18,021 nucleotides of DNA from an uncultured Desulfobacterales bacterium (GCA_945787595.1 CALZJV010000043.1:1-18021), one strand, 5' to 3'; positions 7,122-15,657 are shown, counted from the stretch's first letter. The notes: generated by a model not told the origin, from the letters alone. Program-made: numbers and translations.

Positions 7122-7262
7122 AATCAGCGAGAGGTGTTGAAAAGATGAAAGCCCAAGACCTAAGGATTTGGGAGGGAGGAGGCGCAGGAAAAGTTATTCA
7201 GGATCAAGGATTTAGATTGATTGGCCACAAACCCATAGGGGCAGACGCAAATATATGGGGTT

Positions 7263-8618
7263 CTAACTCAAAATCTGAATCAGGTGAATAGGCTGATCCC
7301 CCATATTTTCAACACTCACAACGCCAGCTTCAGTGATGGCGGTCGACGTGCCCTGACTTAAAATTAGTGACTGCTCCTTGGCAGTGACCTTGGCCGTGCC
7401 TTTTACCATCACCAGGTGCATGGCGGCGTGCGCTTCAATATCAGCTTGCATGGTTGATGCAGAATAAATCATCAGTCTGGAAACGCTGAAATTTTCTTTT
7501 TGTTCGAGCCAGGTTCGGCTTCCCCATGGATAATGAATGGTTCGGTGCTGGCGATATTCTTTTCTGCCTTTCTCCTTCAGACGGGCAACAATTGATTTAA
7601 CATCCCTGCTGTGATCGATGTCGGAGACAAATATGGAATCCGGCGTTTCCACCACCACCGCGTCTTTGAGATGATTGACGGCGATCAGACGATCGCTTCC
7701 CAGAATGAAACAGCCCCGGGTGTCATTGGCAATCACATCGCCCTCAATTACATTGAGTTCGGCGTCTTTGGGTAAAAAATCATATAAAGACTTCCAGGAT
7801 CCTATATCGCTCCATCCGAAATCGGAAGGCAAAACGACGCCCCGGGTGGTTTTTTCCATGATGGCGTAATCGATGGAAATATTAGGCAGCTGGTCATATT
7901 CCTTTTTGGCGATCGGGCTGGCCGGGTCGAATATTGCACTCATTTCTTCGAGAAGGTCCGGTTGCCAGGCGCGGAATTCATCCATGATGGCGGAAGCTTT
8001 GAATGCAAACATCCCGCTATTCCAGAAAAAATTCCCGGCTTTGATATATTGTTGGGCGGTTTTTCTATCCGGTTTTTCGACAAACCGCCTGACGCGCAGC
8101 GCGCCTTCAGAAACGGCGGCGGCCCCTTCGACATAGCCGTAGCCGGTTTCGGCATAATGAGGCGTAATGCCAAAGGTAACGATGTAGTCTAGATCCGCCA
8201 GCCGAATGGCGGCCTCCAACCGCTCGTGGAACCTCTCGATATTTCCGATGACATGATCGGCTGGAAAAACGCACAACACAGCATCTTTTTCGACGACCAA
8301 GATATGCATGACTGCCAGTAATATCGCAGGGGCCGTATTGCGGCCGCTGGGTTCACAGATGATCTTGCCATCGGCCTGCAGACCGATGCCCTGCATATGT
8401 CGGGCCGTCTCATGAAAGTGTTGCTGGCCGCACACAATTCTGACATTTTCCGCATCCAATACAGGGGACAGGCGTTTGACCGTGCTCTGCACCAGTGAAT
8501 CATCCCCTATGAATTTCACCAGCTGCTTTGGAAAGAGCTGTCGGGATACGGGCCACAGACGCGTTCCGGTCCCCCCGGCCAACAAAATTGCATAAACCTT
8601 ACTTGCCGAATCTGCCAT
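7263..8618 (-). CDS. Mannose-1-phosphate guanylyltransferase with degenerate isomerase domain (ManC-like)
   Basis: It makes GDP-mannose from mannose-1-phosphate and GTP, feeding capsule, O-antigen or other surface glycans. The nucleotidyltransferase part (about 1-340) is complete: LAGGTGTRLWPVSR (13-26) with PKQ (30-32), EPSGRNTAPA, FPADHVI, FVEKPD, NSGMFAFKA and PSDFGWSDIGSW. A linker leads to a phosphomannose-isomerase type II cupin (about 358-451) beginning HRTIHYPWGS. In bifunctional enzymes this domain has QMHxHRAEHW and a terminal QxGxYLGEDDIVR. Here the first is QADIEAHAAMH (about 391-401) and the chain stops at LIQILS, so the metal site and the C-terminal motif are missing. I infer a monofunctional guanylyltransferase. 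ATG at 8618 is preceded by AAAGGAA at about ten nt. It lies alone, 390 nt from dnaE. Confidence 0.92.
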   Translation of the reverse strand: MADSASKVYAILLAGGTGTRLWPVSRQLFPKQLVKFIGDDSLVQSTVKRLSPVLDAENVRIVCGQQHFHETARHMQGIGLQADGKIICEPSGRNTAPAILLAVMHILVVEKDAVLCVFPADHVIGNIERFHERLEAAIRLADLDYIVTFGITPHYAETGYGYVEGAAAVSEGALRVRRFVEKPDRKTAQQYIKAGNFFWNSGMFAFKASAIMDEFRAWQPDLLEEMSAIFDPASPIAKKEYDQLPNISIDYAIMEKTTRGVVLPSDFGWSDIGSWKSLYDFLPKDAELNVIEGDVIANDTRGCFILGSDRLIAVNHLKDAVVVETPDSIFVSDIDHSRDVKSIVARLKEKGRKEYRQHRTIHYPWGSRTWLEQKENFSVSRLMIYSASTMQADIEAHAAMHLVMVKGTAKVTAKEQSLILSQGTSTAITEAGVVSVENMGDQPIHLIQILS

Positions 8619-8641
8619 GAAATGCTTTTCCTTTAGTTCAA

Positions 8642-8991
8642 ATTTCGTTGAATAGTTTACTGGTTGAATGGTTGATTATGTAAATTATAGTTATAATTTC
8701 AGAATGTTACGATTGTTGTTTAAAAACTTTTGGGGCGCAGATTTGCACAGATAACCGCAGATTAGTACAAACCGCCTGGCGGCGGAATCCCTGCCAGATA
8801 TACAAAGGTGCCTACTTGTTATGTGTCCTTTCTCGCCGAAAACGAAAAAAACTTTCTTTTTAATCCGTGTTCATCTGTGTCCTAATTGTCCTTTCTTTTG
8901 AAACATGAAGTGTCCAATTATTTTGTAAATATGAGATAAATCCATATTTACAACCACTTAACTAATCAACTAATCAACCAATCAACGAAAT
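8642..8991. repeat. Nested imperfect inverted repeat filling the manC-dnaE gap
   Basis: The outer arms (8642-8685 and 8946-8991) share a perfect ATTTCGTTGA at the outside and TGTAAAT at the inside, with tandem GGTTGATTA-type words between. A second inner pair (8746-8764 and 8861-8879; CACAGATAACCGCAGATTA) matches at 15 of 19 positions. Near the left inner arm is a small CCGCC-T-GGCGG hairpin (8772-8782). Almost the whole 390-nt gap is therefore a nested palindrome. I see no open frame in it, so it is either a miniature inverted-repeat element or two converging repeat arrays. Confidence 0.65.
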
Positions 8992-9007
8992 CTATAGTTA
9001 CTTATAC

Positions 9008-12000
9008 TTAGTTCTTAAATTTCCCGCGACCGTTAACCCCGTTCAATGCCACCGAAGAGGTCACCGCACTACAGCGTGTTTCCACGGCGTGATAGCCCAA
9101 AAATCCGTTCACTTCACGGGTCAAAGCAGATCCCGCCTTTAATTTGAACACATCCGGCAGGGCAATGATGGACTCCGTATTATCTAAACTTCGTAAATGA
9201 AGAAATGCCGGGCACATACCGGGGTGTCTTTTGAATATGTCGTGCAGATTTTCCAGCCCTTCCCGATCCGTGCGGCCTATTTCGAGATTAAAATGGACGC
9301 TTGCCGCCCAGGTTTCCTCAGCCTTATCGACAGGAATTACCGTATCTGCCAGTATTTTCACTGATTTTTCGTCCTTTTGGATCTGGCCTTGAACAATCAC
9401 GGGACGATCCTCCTCCAGCAAATCCCTCGCATCGGAAAAGACACGCGAAAAGACGATAACCTCCACCGACCCGTGCATGTCCTCGATGGTCACGAATGCC
9501 ATCAACTCCCCTTTTTTGGTCTTTATCTTTTTGGTGCTCCGAACAAGCCCGCCGATGCGCACAACACCCCCGTCCTTGAGCTCTTTGATGGATATGGCAT
9601 TGGCATTGGTGAATTTATCCAAGGCCTCTTCATAGCGCGTCAGGGGATGACCGGACAGATAGAATCCGAGTGATTCCTTCTCAAAGGCCAAAAACTGCTT
9701 TCCGTCCCATTCACCAATTTCCGGTAAAGATGGGGCGTTTATGCTGGGTTGATTATCTCCCAGATCAAACAGGCCCATTTGAGGATCGCGGCGCTCTTTT
9801 TGAACCCGCTGACCATATTCAAGCGCACTTTCAAGAGCAGCCGTCATCTGGGATCGTTTTGCACCGGTGCGGTCGAACGCACCGCATTTTATCAGGCTTT
9901 CAATAACTCGCTTGTTGACTTTTTTCAAATCAACCCGTTCGCAGAACTCAAACAACGATTCAAATGGCTGATCCGTGCGACAGGCGATAATGGATTCAAT
10001 GGCGCTTTCACCGACATTTTTTACGGCTACCAGCCCGAAGCGAATCCGAGAGCCGTCCACCGTAAACTCAGTGTCACTTTCATTGATATCCGGCGGCAGG
10101 ATCGGGATATCGTGATGTCGGCATTCGGCGATAAATTTCACCACACCGTCAGTGGAATGCATTTCACTGGTTAACAGGGCTGCCATGATTTCCACCGGAA
10201 AATGCGCCTTTAAGAAGGCCGTTTGGTAAGCAATCAAGGCGTAGGCGGCACTGTGAGATTTGTTAAAGCCATACCCGCCGAACTTCTCAATCAGATCGAA
10301 TAATTTTTTGGCCTTTTTCTCCGGAATTTTTTTGGCCACCGCCCCTTCCACAAAACGCTGACGGTGCCGGGCCATGATTTCAGCAATTTTCTTGCCCATG
10401 GCCTTGCGCAGGTCATCGGCCTCCGCCATGGAATAGTTGGCCAGATCGGCGGCAATCTTCATAACCTGTTCCTGATAAACGATCACTCCATACGTTTCTC
10501 TAAGGATAGGTTCGAGCTCAGGCACCATGTATTTCACTGCTTTTTTCCCGTGTTTGCGCGCCACGTAGTCATCGATCATTCCGCTTTCCATGGGACCGGG
10601 GCGATAAAGGGCCACCAGCGCAATGATGTCATCAAAGCACTCCGGTCTTAACCGCACGAGAAGATCTTTCATACCCGAGCTTTCGAGCTGAAAAACACCG
10701 GTGGTGTCGCCGGCTGATAGAAGGCGGTAGGTGGCGTCGTCGGTCAACTCGATTTTTCCCAGGTCCGGCGGCGTTTTCCCCTGCCGGGCGATTAGTCCGA
10801 GGGTTTTGGCGATCACGGTCAGGTTGCGTAATCCGAGAAAATCAAATTTTACCAGACCGATTTTTTCGACGATTTTCATGTCGAACTGGGTCACGACCTC
10901 CCCTTTTTTGCCTTTGTAAAGCGGAAGATAATCGATCAAAGGTCTATCGGCAATCACAACCCCGGCCGCATGGGTGGAAGCGTGCCGCGGAAGGCCCTCG
11001 AGCACCCGGCAGATTCGTATCAGTTCGGCCACGTGGGGTTCTTTCTCGACTAGTTCCATCATCCGGGGTTCCTGCTTCAGGGCAGCATCGAGGCTTATAT
11101 TCAATACATCCGGCACCATTTTGGCGATGGCATCCACTTCCCGCAGGGGTATGTCCAGTGCCCGGCCGACATCGCGAATGACCGCCCGGGTTTTGAGTTT
11201 CCCGAAGGTGATGATCTGGGCGACGTAATCGCCGCCGCCATATTTATCAACCACGTATTTATAGATATCTTCTCGGCCGTCGATGCAAAAATCCACATCG
11301 ATGTCCGGCATGCTTTTGCGGGCCGGGTTGAGAAAGCGTTCAAAAATCAAGCCATGGAAAATGGGATCCAGGTCGGTGATCCCCAGACTGTAGGCCACCA
11401 GGCTGCCGGCGGCGGATCCTCTGCCGGGTCCCACCGGCACTCCGGACTCTTTGGCATACCGAATGAAGTCGGCAACAATCAAAAAGTACCCCGAAAATCC
11501 CATTTCTTTGATGACCGATATTTCGTAGTCGAGTCGATCACGATACACCGCTTCATCAAATTGCGGATTCATGCTCTTAACGCGTTCGAGAATACGCACA
11601 AATCCTTCGCGCACTTCTTTTTCAAAGAGCTCGTCTGCAGTCTGCTCGGAACCGGTATCAAACTGCGGGAAATGATAGGTTTTGAAATCGAATTCCAAAT
11701 TGCAGCGCCGGGCAATGTCCACCGTATTGCTAATGGCATCCGGGTAGCTGTTGAATGAGGCATGCATTTCCTCTTTAGATTTAAAATAAAGCTGATCGGT
11801 TCGAAATTGCAGCCGGTTGGTATCGTGAACGGTTTTACCGGTTTGAATGCACAATAATACATCATGGGCGCGCACATCATCCCTGTCCAGGTAGTGGCAG
11901 TCATTGCTGGCCACCAGGGGAATCGACAGCCGTTGGCTCATATCCAAAAGGGCTTCGTTGACACGATCCTGAATATCGATACCGTTGTTTTGCACTTCCA

Positions 12001-12532
12001 GATAAAAGCGGTTCTCACCGAAAATTTCCACATACTCCCGTGCCGCCGCGTCCGCAATTTCCATTCTGTTATCCTGAATTCGCCGCGGAATCTCGCCGTG
12101 CAGACAGGCGGTCATGGCAATCAATCCCTTGCTGTTCTCCCTGAGGATCTGTTTATCGATGCGGGGTTTGTAGTAAAATCCTTCGAGTTGGGCAACGGAG
12201 GCCAATTTACACAGGTTGCGGTAACCTTCCTGATTTTCAGCCAGCAGAACCAAATGACAAAGATCGCGGTTGTCTATCGGTGTTTTGTCGAATCGGGTTC
12301 TGGGGGCAACATAAATTTCAATGCCGATAACAGGCTTGATATCCGCCTTTGTCGCTTTTTCATAAAACTCGACAGCGCCGAACATGGTGCCGTGATCGGT
12401 GGTAGCCACCGAATGCATGCCGAATTGCGCGGCACGCTGCAACAGGTCGTCGATGCGAATGGCCCCATCCAGCAGGCTGTATTGGGTATGCACGTGGAGA
12501 TGAACGAAATCAGGGATATTGGTAGTTGTCAT
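9008..12532 (-). CDS. dnaE: DNA polymerase III subunit alpha DnaE
   Basis: The replicative polymerase of the DNA polymerase III holoenzyme, 1174 residues, normal for DnaE1. An N-terminal PHP domain (about 8-280) begins FVHLHVHTQYSLLDG. The palm contains GPGRGSAAGSLVAY (368-381), PDIDVDF (409-415) with catalytic D412 and D414, and a third Asp at 564 in KFDFLGL. Later come GVIVYQEQVM and GYGFNKSHSAAYALIAY, then helix-hairpin-helix and an OB-fold near VRIGGLVRSTKKIKTKKG. The PHP metal residues (H11, H13, DHG at 46-48, E72, H145, ND and H at 210-213) look intact, unlike E. coli, where several are replaced. The ATG at 12532 lacks a good Shine-Dalgarno site, but the alignment with FVHLHVHT supports this start within a few codons. 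It stands alone between two repeat-rich gaps. Confidence 0.97.
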   Translation of the reverse strand: MTTTNIPDFVHLHVHTQYSLLDGAIRIDDLLQRAAQFGMHSVATTDHGTMFGAVEFYEKATKADIKPVIGIEIYVAPRTRFDKTPIDNRDLCHLVLLAENQEGYRNLCKLASVAQLEGFYYKPRIDKQILRENSKGLIAMTACLHGEIPRRIQDNRMEIADAAAREYVEIFGENRFYLEVQNNGIDIQDRVNEALLDMSQRLSIPLVASNDCHYLDRDDVRAHDVLLCIQTGKTVHDTNRLQFRTDQLYFKSKEEMHASFNSYPDAISNTVDIARRCNLEFDFKTYHFPQFDTGSEQTADELFEKEVREGFVRILERVKSMNPQFDEAVYRDRLDYEISVIKEMGFSGYFLIVADFIRYAKESGVPVGPGRGSAAGSLVAYSLGITDLDPIFHGLIFERFLNPARKSMPDIDVDFCIDGREDIYKYVVDKYGGGDYVAQIITFGKLKTRAVIRDVGRALDIPLREVDAIAKMVPDVLNISLDAALKQEPRMMELVEKEPHVAELIRICRVLEGLPRHASTHAAGVVIADRPLIDYLPLYKGKKGEVVTQFDMKIVEKIGLVKFDFLGLRNLTVIAKTLGLIARQGKTPPDLGKIELTDDATYRLLSAGDTTGVFQLESSGMKDLLVRLRPECFDDIIALVALYRPGPMESGMIDDYVARKHGKKAVKYMVPELEPILRETYGVIVYQEQVMKIAADLANYSMAEADDLRKAMGKKIAEIMARHRQRFVEGAVAKKIPEKKAKKLFDLIEKFGGYGFNKSHSAAYALIAYQTAFLKAHFPVEIMAALLTSEMHSTDGVVKFIAECRHHDIPILPPDINESDTEFTVDGSRIRFGLVAVKNVGESAIESIIACRTDQPFESLFEFCERVDLKKVNKRVIESLIKCGAFDRTGAKRSQMTAALESALEYGQRVQKERRDPQMGLFDLGDNQPSINAPSLPEIGEWDGKQFLAFEKESLGFYLSGHPLTRYEEALDKFTNANAISIKELKDGGVVRIGGLVRSTKKIKTKKGELMAFVTIEDMHGSVEVIVFSRVFSDARDLLEEDRPVIVQGQIQKDEKSVKILADTVIPVDKAEETWAASVHFNLEIGRTDREGLENLHDIFKRHPGMCPAFLHLRSLDNTESIIALPDVFKLKAGSALTREVNGFLGYHAVETRCSAVTSSVALNGVNGRGKFKN

Positions 12533-12537
12533 GGGAT

Positions 12538-12590
12538 TAGTTCGTTTAATTCGTTTAGATGGTTAGGATCGTTGAGTTCGTTAATGGCGT
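12538..12590. repeat. Short-period tandem array (TTCGTTTAATTCGTTTAG words)
   Basis: GTTCGTTTAATTCGTTTAG is followed by further GTTGAGTTCGTTAATGG-type words, a period of about 8-10 nt. It begins directly upstream of the dnaE start codon, so it would lie in the dnaE leader and may explain the missing Shine-Dalgarno match there. The whole 12533-13014 gap (about 480 nt) contains only repeats of this and other families and no gene that I can support. Confidence 0.5.
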
Positions 12591-12657
12591 TCGGCCGTTA
12601 GAGGAGCGCTTCGCTTTAGGTTTGAGGTTTGTGGCCCCTGATTGAAAGCTGAACGTC

Positions 12658-12768
12658 GAACATCGAACATCCAACGTTGAACATCGAATAATGATGTCGC
12701 TGCGCTCCGCAATTTAATTTCAATTGTTTCTTCATCTTTTCCCATTCAACATTCGATGTTCGATGTTC
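12658..12768. repeat. Inverted GAACATCGAACATC arrays with trailing T9
   Basis: The left arm (12658-12681) consists of GAACATC words and pairs with the right arm (12745-12768) at 22 of 24 positions. The 63-nt loop contains a GATGTCGCTGCGCTCCGC segment. Nine Ts follow the right arm at 12770-12778, so on the plus strand it resembles a long intrinsic terminator, although no plus-strand gene lies upstream. The open frames here, with peptides like SMFNVGCSMFDVQ, are translated repeats, not genes. Confidence 0.7.
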
Positions 12769-12811
12769 ATTTTTTTTTAGTAAACCTTCCCTTTCCGCAT
12801 TCAAGATCTGC

Positions 12812-12846
12812 CTCCACCGGCCGTAGGCCTAACCCGGCCGAGCCGG
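12812..12846. repeat. GC-rich palindromic segment, probable relative of the recJ-flanking repeat
   Basis: The segment reads CTCCACCGGCCGTAGGCC followed by TAACCCGGCCGAGCCGG. GGCC pairs with GGCC around TAACCC, and CCGGCCG occurs twice. The order CTCC, GTAGGC and GAGCC is the same as in the elements at 3498 and 5465, so I treat it as a diverged copy. No gene overlaps it. Confidence 0.4.
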
Positions 12847-12910
12847 AATTGGCTATTGAATATTTAATGAATCGCTATGCTCTGTCTTTTTTAAATCGAC
12901 AACATACCAC

Positions 12911-12945
12911 AAATATTCAATCTTCAATCGACAATATTCAATCAT
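12911..12945 (+). repeat. Short-period tandem array (AATATTCAATCTTCAATC words)
   Basis: AATATTCAATC occurs twice with TTCAATCGAC between. The first 13 bases AAATATTCAATCT are identical to the start of the array at 5629-5660, 7 kb away, so the two are members of one family. It lies between dnaE and the 3' end of guaB. Confidence 0.6.
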
Positions 12946-13014
12946 TGGAAGATGGTGAAGGCATCCGCAAATAGTTTTTTTACCACAAAATGCACAAAAT
13001 TAATTGCTGAGGCT

Positions 13015-14478
13015 CTACTCTAGCCGATAATTCGGCGCCTCTTTGGTAATGATCACATCATGGACGTGGCTTTCGCGCATGGCGGCGGCACTGATCTTCA
13101 CAAAACGCGCTTTCTCCCTCAGCTCATCCAGTGTTCGACAGCCGCAGTATCCCATACCGGCTTTCAGGCCGCCGATGAGTTGGAAAATGTTCGCCGAAAG
13201 GGAGCCCCGGTAGGGCACACGGCCGACGATACCCTCCGGAACCAGCTTGTCATCTTCAGCTTGCTCACTTTGATAATAACGGTCCTTACTGCCTTTTTTC
13301 ATGGCTTCAACCGAGCCCATACCCCGATACATTTTGTAGCTGCGGCCTTGATAGAAGACCACCTCCCCCGGACTCTCTTCGGTTCCGGCTAAAAGTCCTC
13401 CGACCATGATACAGTGAGCACCGGCTCCGATCGCCTTGGTGATATCTCCGGAAAATCGAATACCGCCATCGGCTATCAAAGGAACACCGGTTTTAGCGGC
13501 AATGGACCGGCAATTTGTGATTGCGGTCATCTGGGGCACGCCGATGCCGGCAATGATTCGGGTGGTGCAAATCGAGCCGCCTCCGATACCGATCTTGACA
13601 CCGTCAACGCCTGCATTGACGAGGTCTTCGGCACCTTTTGCCGTGCCCACATTGCCGGCAATCAGCTCAAAATCGTCAAATGTGCTCTTTAGCGTTTTAA
13701 CGGCATTAATGACATTAGCCGAATGGCCGTGAGATGTATCGATCACAATTGCATCGGCTCCGGCCCTTAATAGCGCTTCAGCGCGCTCGGTCATATCCGG
13801 CCCGACACCAACAGCAGCACCCACCCGCAGCCGTCCCAGGGAATCCTTGCACGCATTGGGGTATTTTTTAATTTTTTCAATATCCTTGGTGGTGATCAAT
13901 CCCGTCAGATGGCCCTCTTTGTCCACCACCAAGAGCTTCTCAATGCGGTGCCTGTGCAGCAGCTTTTTCGAATCTTCCAGAGAGATCCCCTCGGAGACGG
14001 TTATCAGATTGTCTTTGGTCATCACCTCCAAGATTTTTTTTTCCAGATTGGTTTCAAAGCGCAGATCCCGGTTTGTTACGATCCCAACGAGTTGATCACC
14101 ACTGGTCACGGGGACACCGGAAATTCGATACTTTTCCATCAAATTAAGAACCTCACCCACCTTTTGTTTCGGATTGATGGTAACCGGATCAACAATCATT
14201 CCGCTTTCAGATTTTTTAACTTTATCCACCTCTAGGGCCTGGCTCTCGATACTCATGTTGCGGTGGATAAAGCCCATGCCGCCCGCCCTGGCCATGGTAA
14301 TGGCCGCATCCGCCTCGGTAACGGTGTCCATGGCGGCACTGACAATAGGAATATTGAGGCTTATATTTCTGGTCATCTGAGTGCTGACATTGACGTCTTT
14401 CGGCAATACATCCGAATAGTTGGGGATCAGCAGGACATCATCAAACGAATATGCTTCTTCAAGCGGAATTTTTGGCAT
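13015..14478 (-). CDS. guaB: Inosine-5'-monophosphate dehydrogenase GuaB
   Basis: It oxidises IMP to XMP with NAD, the committed step to GTP. The 487 residues show the family order. The TIM-barrel start is [15 protein letters not shown] with [12 protein letters not shown] (48-59). Two CBS modules lie at about 95-205 ([12 protein letters not shown] and [12 protein letters not shown]). The barrel resumes with IAGNVGT (273-279), the catalytic Cys304 in [19 protein letters not shown] and RGMGSVEAM (385-393). The flap contains SKDRYYQ with Arg400 and Tyr401. I start at the ATG at 14478 because GAGAGGA stands six bases upstream and [17 protein letters not shown] aligns with the family; an in-frame ATG at 14538 would add 20 residues of low plausibility. 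It is not followed by guaA; a 480-nt repeat-filled gap separates it from dnaE. Confidence 0.96.
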   Translation of the reverse strand: MPKIPLEEAYSFDDVLLIPNYSDVLPKDVNVSTQMTRNISLNIPIVSAAMDTVTEADAAITMARAGGMGFIHRNMSIESQALEVDKVKKSESGMIVDPVTINPKQKVGEVLNLMEKYRISGVPVTSGDQLVGIVTNRDLRFETNLEKKILEVMTKDNLITVSEGISLEDSKKLLHRHRIEKLLVVDKEGHLTGLITTKDIEKIKKYPNACKDSLGRLRVGAAVGVGPDMTERAEALLRAGADAIVIDTSHGHSANVINAVKTLKSTFDDFELIAGNVGTAKGAEDLVNAGVDGVKIGIGGGSICTTRIIAGIGVPQMTAITNCRSIAAKTGVPLIADGGIRFSGDITKAIGAGAHCIMVGGLLAGTEESPGEVVFYQGRSYKMYRGMGSVEAMKKGSKDRYYQSEQAEDDKLVPEGIVGRVPYRGSLSANIFQLIGGLKAGMGYCGCRTLDELREKARFVKISAAAMRESHVHDVIITKEAPNYRLE

Positions 14479-14538
14479 TGGGATCCTCTCAAAAGTCTTA
14501 GTTATGAATTCTTTGCATTTTACAAAAACTGTTCCCAA

Positions 14539-14978
14539 AAAATTTTATTTTCAAGCTGAAACGGGAAATTTGAAACTCAAAACTTCTGGCATCGAATAGC
14601 AAATGGTCGCCCCTTTGGCAATCCTTAATTGTAATCTTGACAGGGTGGGGAGACCCATTATAAAGAAAAGGCTTTTTTGATGCTGTGCTACACGGATAAA
14701 CCTTGCTAAAATGGAGAATTGAGGCTGTATACCTATTTAAATTTTTAAAAGGTTAAATACCAGTATTTTTCTCGATATATTTATCGTACAATATTACCAT
14801 GTACTGCCGGTGGGCAATAGTGGATAAACGATCATAGACAAATCAAAACCGGTGCCAAATCAGTTATAATAAGCGAATATAGACTATCTACTATTGACTA
14901 TCTGATCGAGCCCTGAACTGAGTAACTTACTGCCCCACAGGATCTTATCATCCAGGCATAGGCGTGGAAGAACTATCG
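14539..14978. other. Intergenic region before the yciO-like gene
   Basis: This region of about 440 nt separates the divergent guaB and yciO-like genes. It holds a strong-looking TTGACA/TATAAA promoter (14637-14664), a long AT-rich stretch around 14730-14800, a TATAAT-like -10 (14865-14870) with no matching -35, and a word-like array (AGACTATCTACTATTGACTATC, 14880-14903). No gene is supported. The transcript from 14670 could be a long leader or a small RNA; I see no clear terminator to decide. Confidence 0.4.
14637..14664 (+). promoter_or_regulatory. Candidate sigma-70 promoter, TTGACA-16-TATAAA
   Basis: A perfect TTGACA (14637-14642) and TATAAA (14659-14664) are separated by 16 bases. The spacer contains GGGT-GGGGAG-ACCC, a small inverted pair. 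It would start transcription near 14671 and leave a leader of roughly 300 nt before the yciO-like gene. Another reading is that the TTGACA is the end of an old mobile element (the minus-strand TGTCAAGATTACAATTAAGG), so the promoter is not assured. Confidence 0.4.
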
Positions 14979-15587
14979 ATGCTGATCAATATTAACGCTC
15001 AGAACCCCCAACCGCGACTCATCGAGAAAGTCGTGGAGATCCTTAAAAAGGGTGGTGTCGTCATCTATCCAACCGATACCAATTATGGTATCGGGTGCGA
15101 CATTATGAATAAAAAAGCCATTGAAAGTATCTATCAGATAAAACAAAGGGACAAAAGCAAGCCATTCAGCTTTATTTGTTCCGGGCTCAAGAATATCAGC
15201 CACTATGCTAAGGTATCAAATTATGCCTATAAAACCATGAGACGACTTTTGCCGGGTCCGTATACCTTCATTCTGGAAGGCTCGAAACTGGTCCCCAAAA
15301 TTATGCTGACCCAACGTAAAACCGCCGGAATTCGGGTGCCGAATAATTCAATTTGCCTCGCCCTGATAAACGAGTTGGGAAATCCAATAATAACCACCAG
15401 CGCAACCATGTCGGACGGTACGATCTTTCATGATGCATCCTTAATTCACGATTATTTCGGCAACCGCATTGATGCAGTCATTGACGGCAGCATCGTGCCC
15501 GGCAAACCGTCAAGTGTCATCTCTTTGATAAATGACATACCCGAAGTAATCCGTGAGGGTATTGGAGATGTGAGAATTTTTGAATGA
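14979..15587 (+). CDS. YrdC/Sua5-family protein of the YciO type
   Basis: A 202-residue protein of the threonylcarbamoyl-AMP synthase fold (PF01300). It resembles E. coli YciO more than TsaC or Sua5: INAQNPQPRLIEKVVEILKK at the start, GGVVIYPTDTNYGIGCDI (about 26-43), then TPGPYTF-like LLPGPYTFILEGSK, KTAGIRVPNNS, TTSATMSDG, and KPSSVISL with VIREGIGDVRIF at the end. TsaC makes threonylcarbamoyl-AMP for the t6A37 modification of ANN-decoding tRNAs; YciO has the same fold, but its physiological role is less sure. The ATG at 14979 has GGAAG eight bases upstream; a GTG at 14964 would overlap that site. It converges on rpsA. No second TsaC homologue lies in the window, so it could be the only one in the cell. 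Confidence 0.87.
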   Translation: MLININAQNPQPRLIEKVVEILKKGGVVIYPTDTNYGIGCDIMNKKAIESIYQIKQRDKSKPFSFICSGLKNISHYAKVSNYAYKTMRRLLPGPYTFILEGSKLVPKIMLTQRKTAGIRVPNNSICLALINELGNPIITTSATMSDGTIFHDASLIHDYFGNRIDAVIDGSIVPGKPSSVISLINDIPEVIREGIGDVRIFE

Positions 15588-15638
15588 TCAGCGGGAATCT
15601 TATTTGTTTCAGTTTGAGAGACGATATAAAAGATCTAC

Positions 15639-15657
15639 CCCGCCACGCTTATGCGGG
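15639..15657. terminator. Hairpin in the convergent yciO-rpsA gap
   Basis: CCCGC (15639-15643) pairs with GCGGG (15653-15657) around the loop CACGCTTAT. A T-rich run (about 15677-15692) follows 20 nt downstream on the plus strand. In a 134-nt gap between convergent genes this could terminate yciO transcription, but the separation of hairpin and T-run is larger than for a typical intrinsic terminator. The end of the gap carries TGTGCCTTCGTGTCTTAGTG, another word-like repeat. Confidence 0.35.

Noticed and set aside
7145..7291. 48-codon plus-strand frame after the MBL-fold gene, with GAGGTG eight bases before its ATG
   Set aside because: Tempting because of the ribosome-binding site and operon-like position, but it overlaps the 3' end of the convergent ManC-like gene, has a glycine-rich low-complexity sequence, and resembles no family I know. 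Ribosome profiling would decide.
11864..12601. 245-codon plus-strand frame opposite dnaE
   Set aside because: Antisense shadow of the PHP domain of dnaE; extends into the repeat region and has no recognisable domain.
12616..12804. 62-codon minus-strand frame with NEHRTSNVEW and SMFNVGCSMFDVQ
   Set aside because: These peptides are translations of GAACATC-type repeats, which often produce spurious proteins in databases.
12756..12974. 72-codon plus-strand frame in the guaB-dnaE gap
   Set aside because: Composed of three repeat families in a row (T9 tract, GC-rich palindrome, TTCAATC words); no protein-like conservation visible.
14479..14538. Twenty-residue N-terminal extension of GuaB from the upstream ATG
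   Set aside because: The ATG at 14478 has a good GAGAGGA site and matches the family's N-terminus; the extension is hydrophobic and basic without homology that I know.
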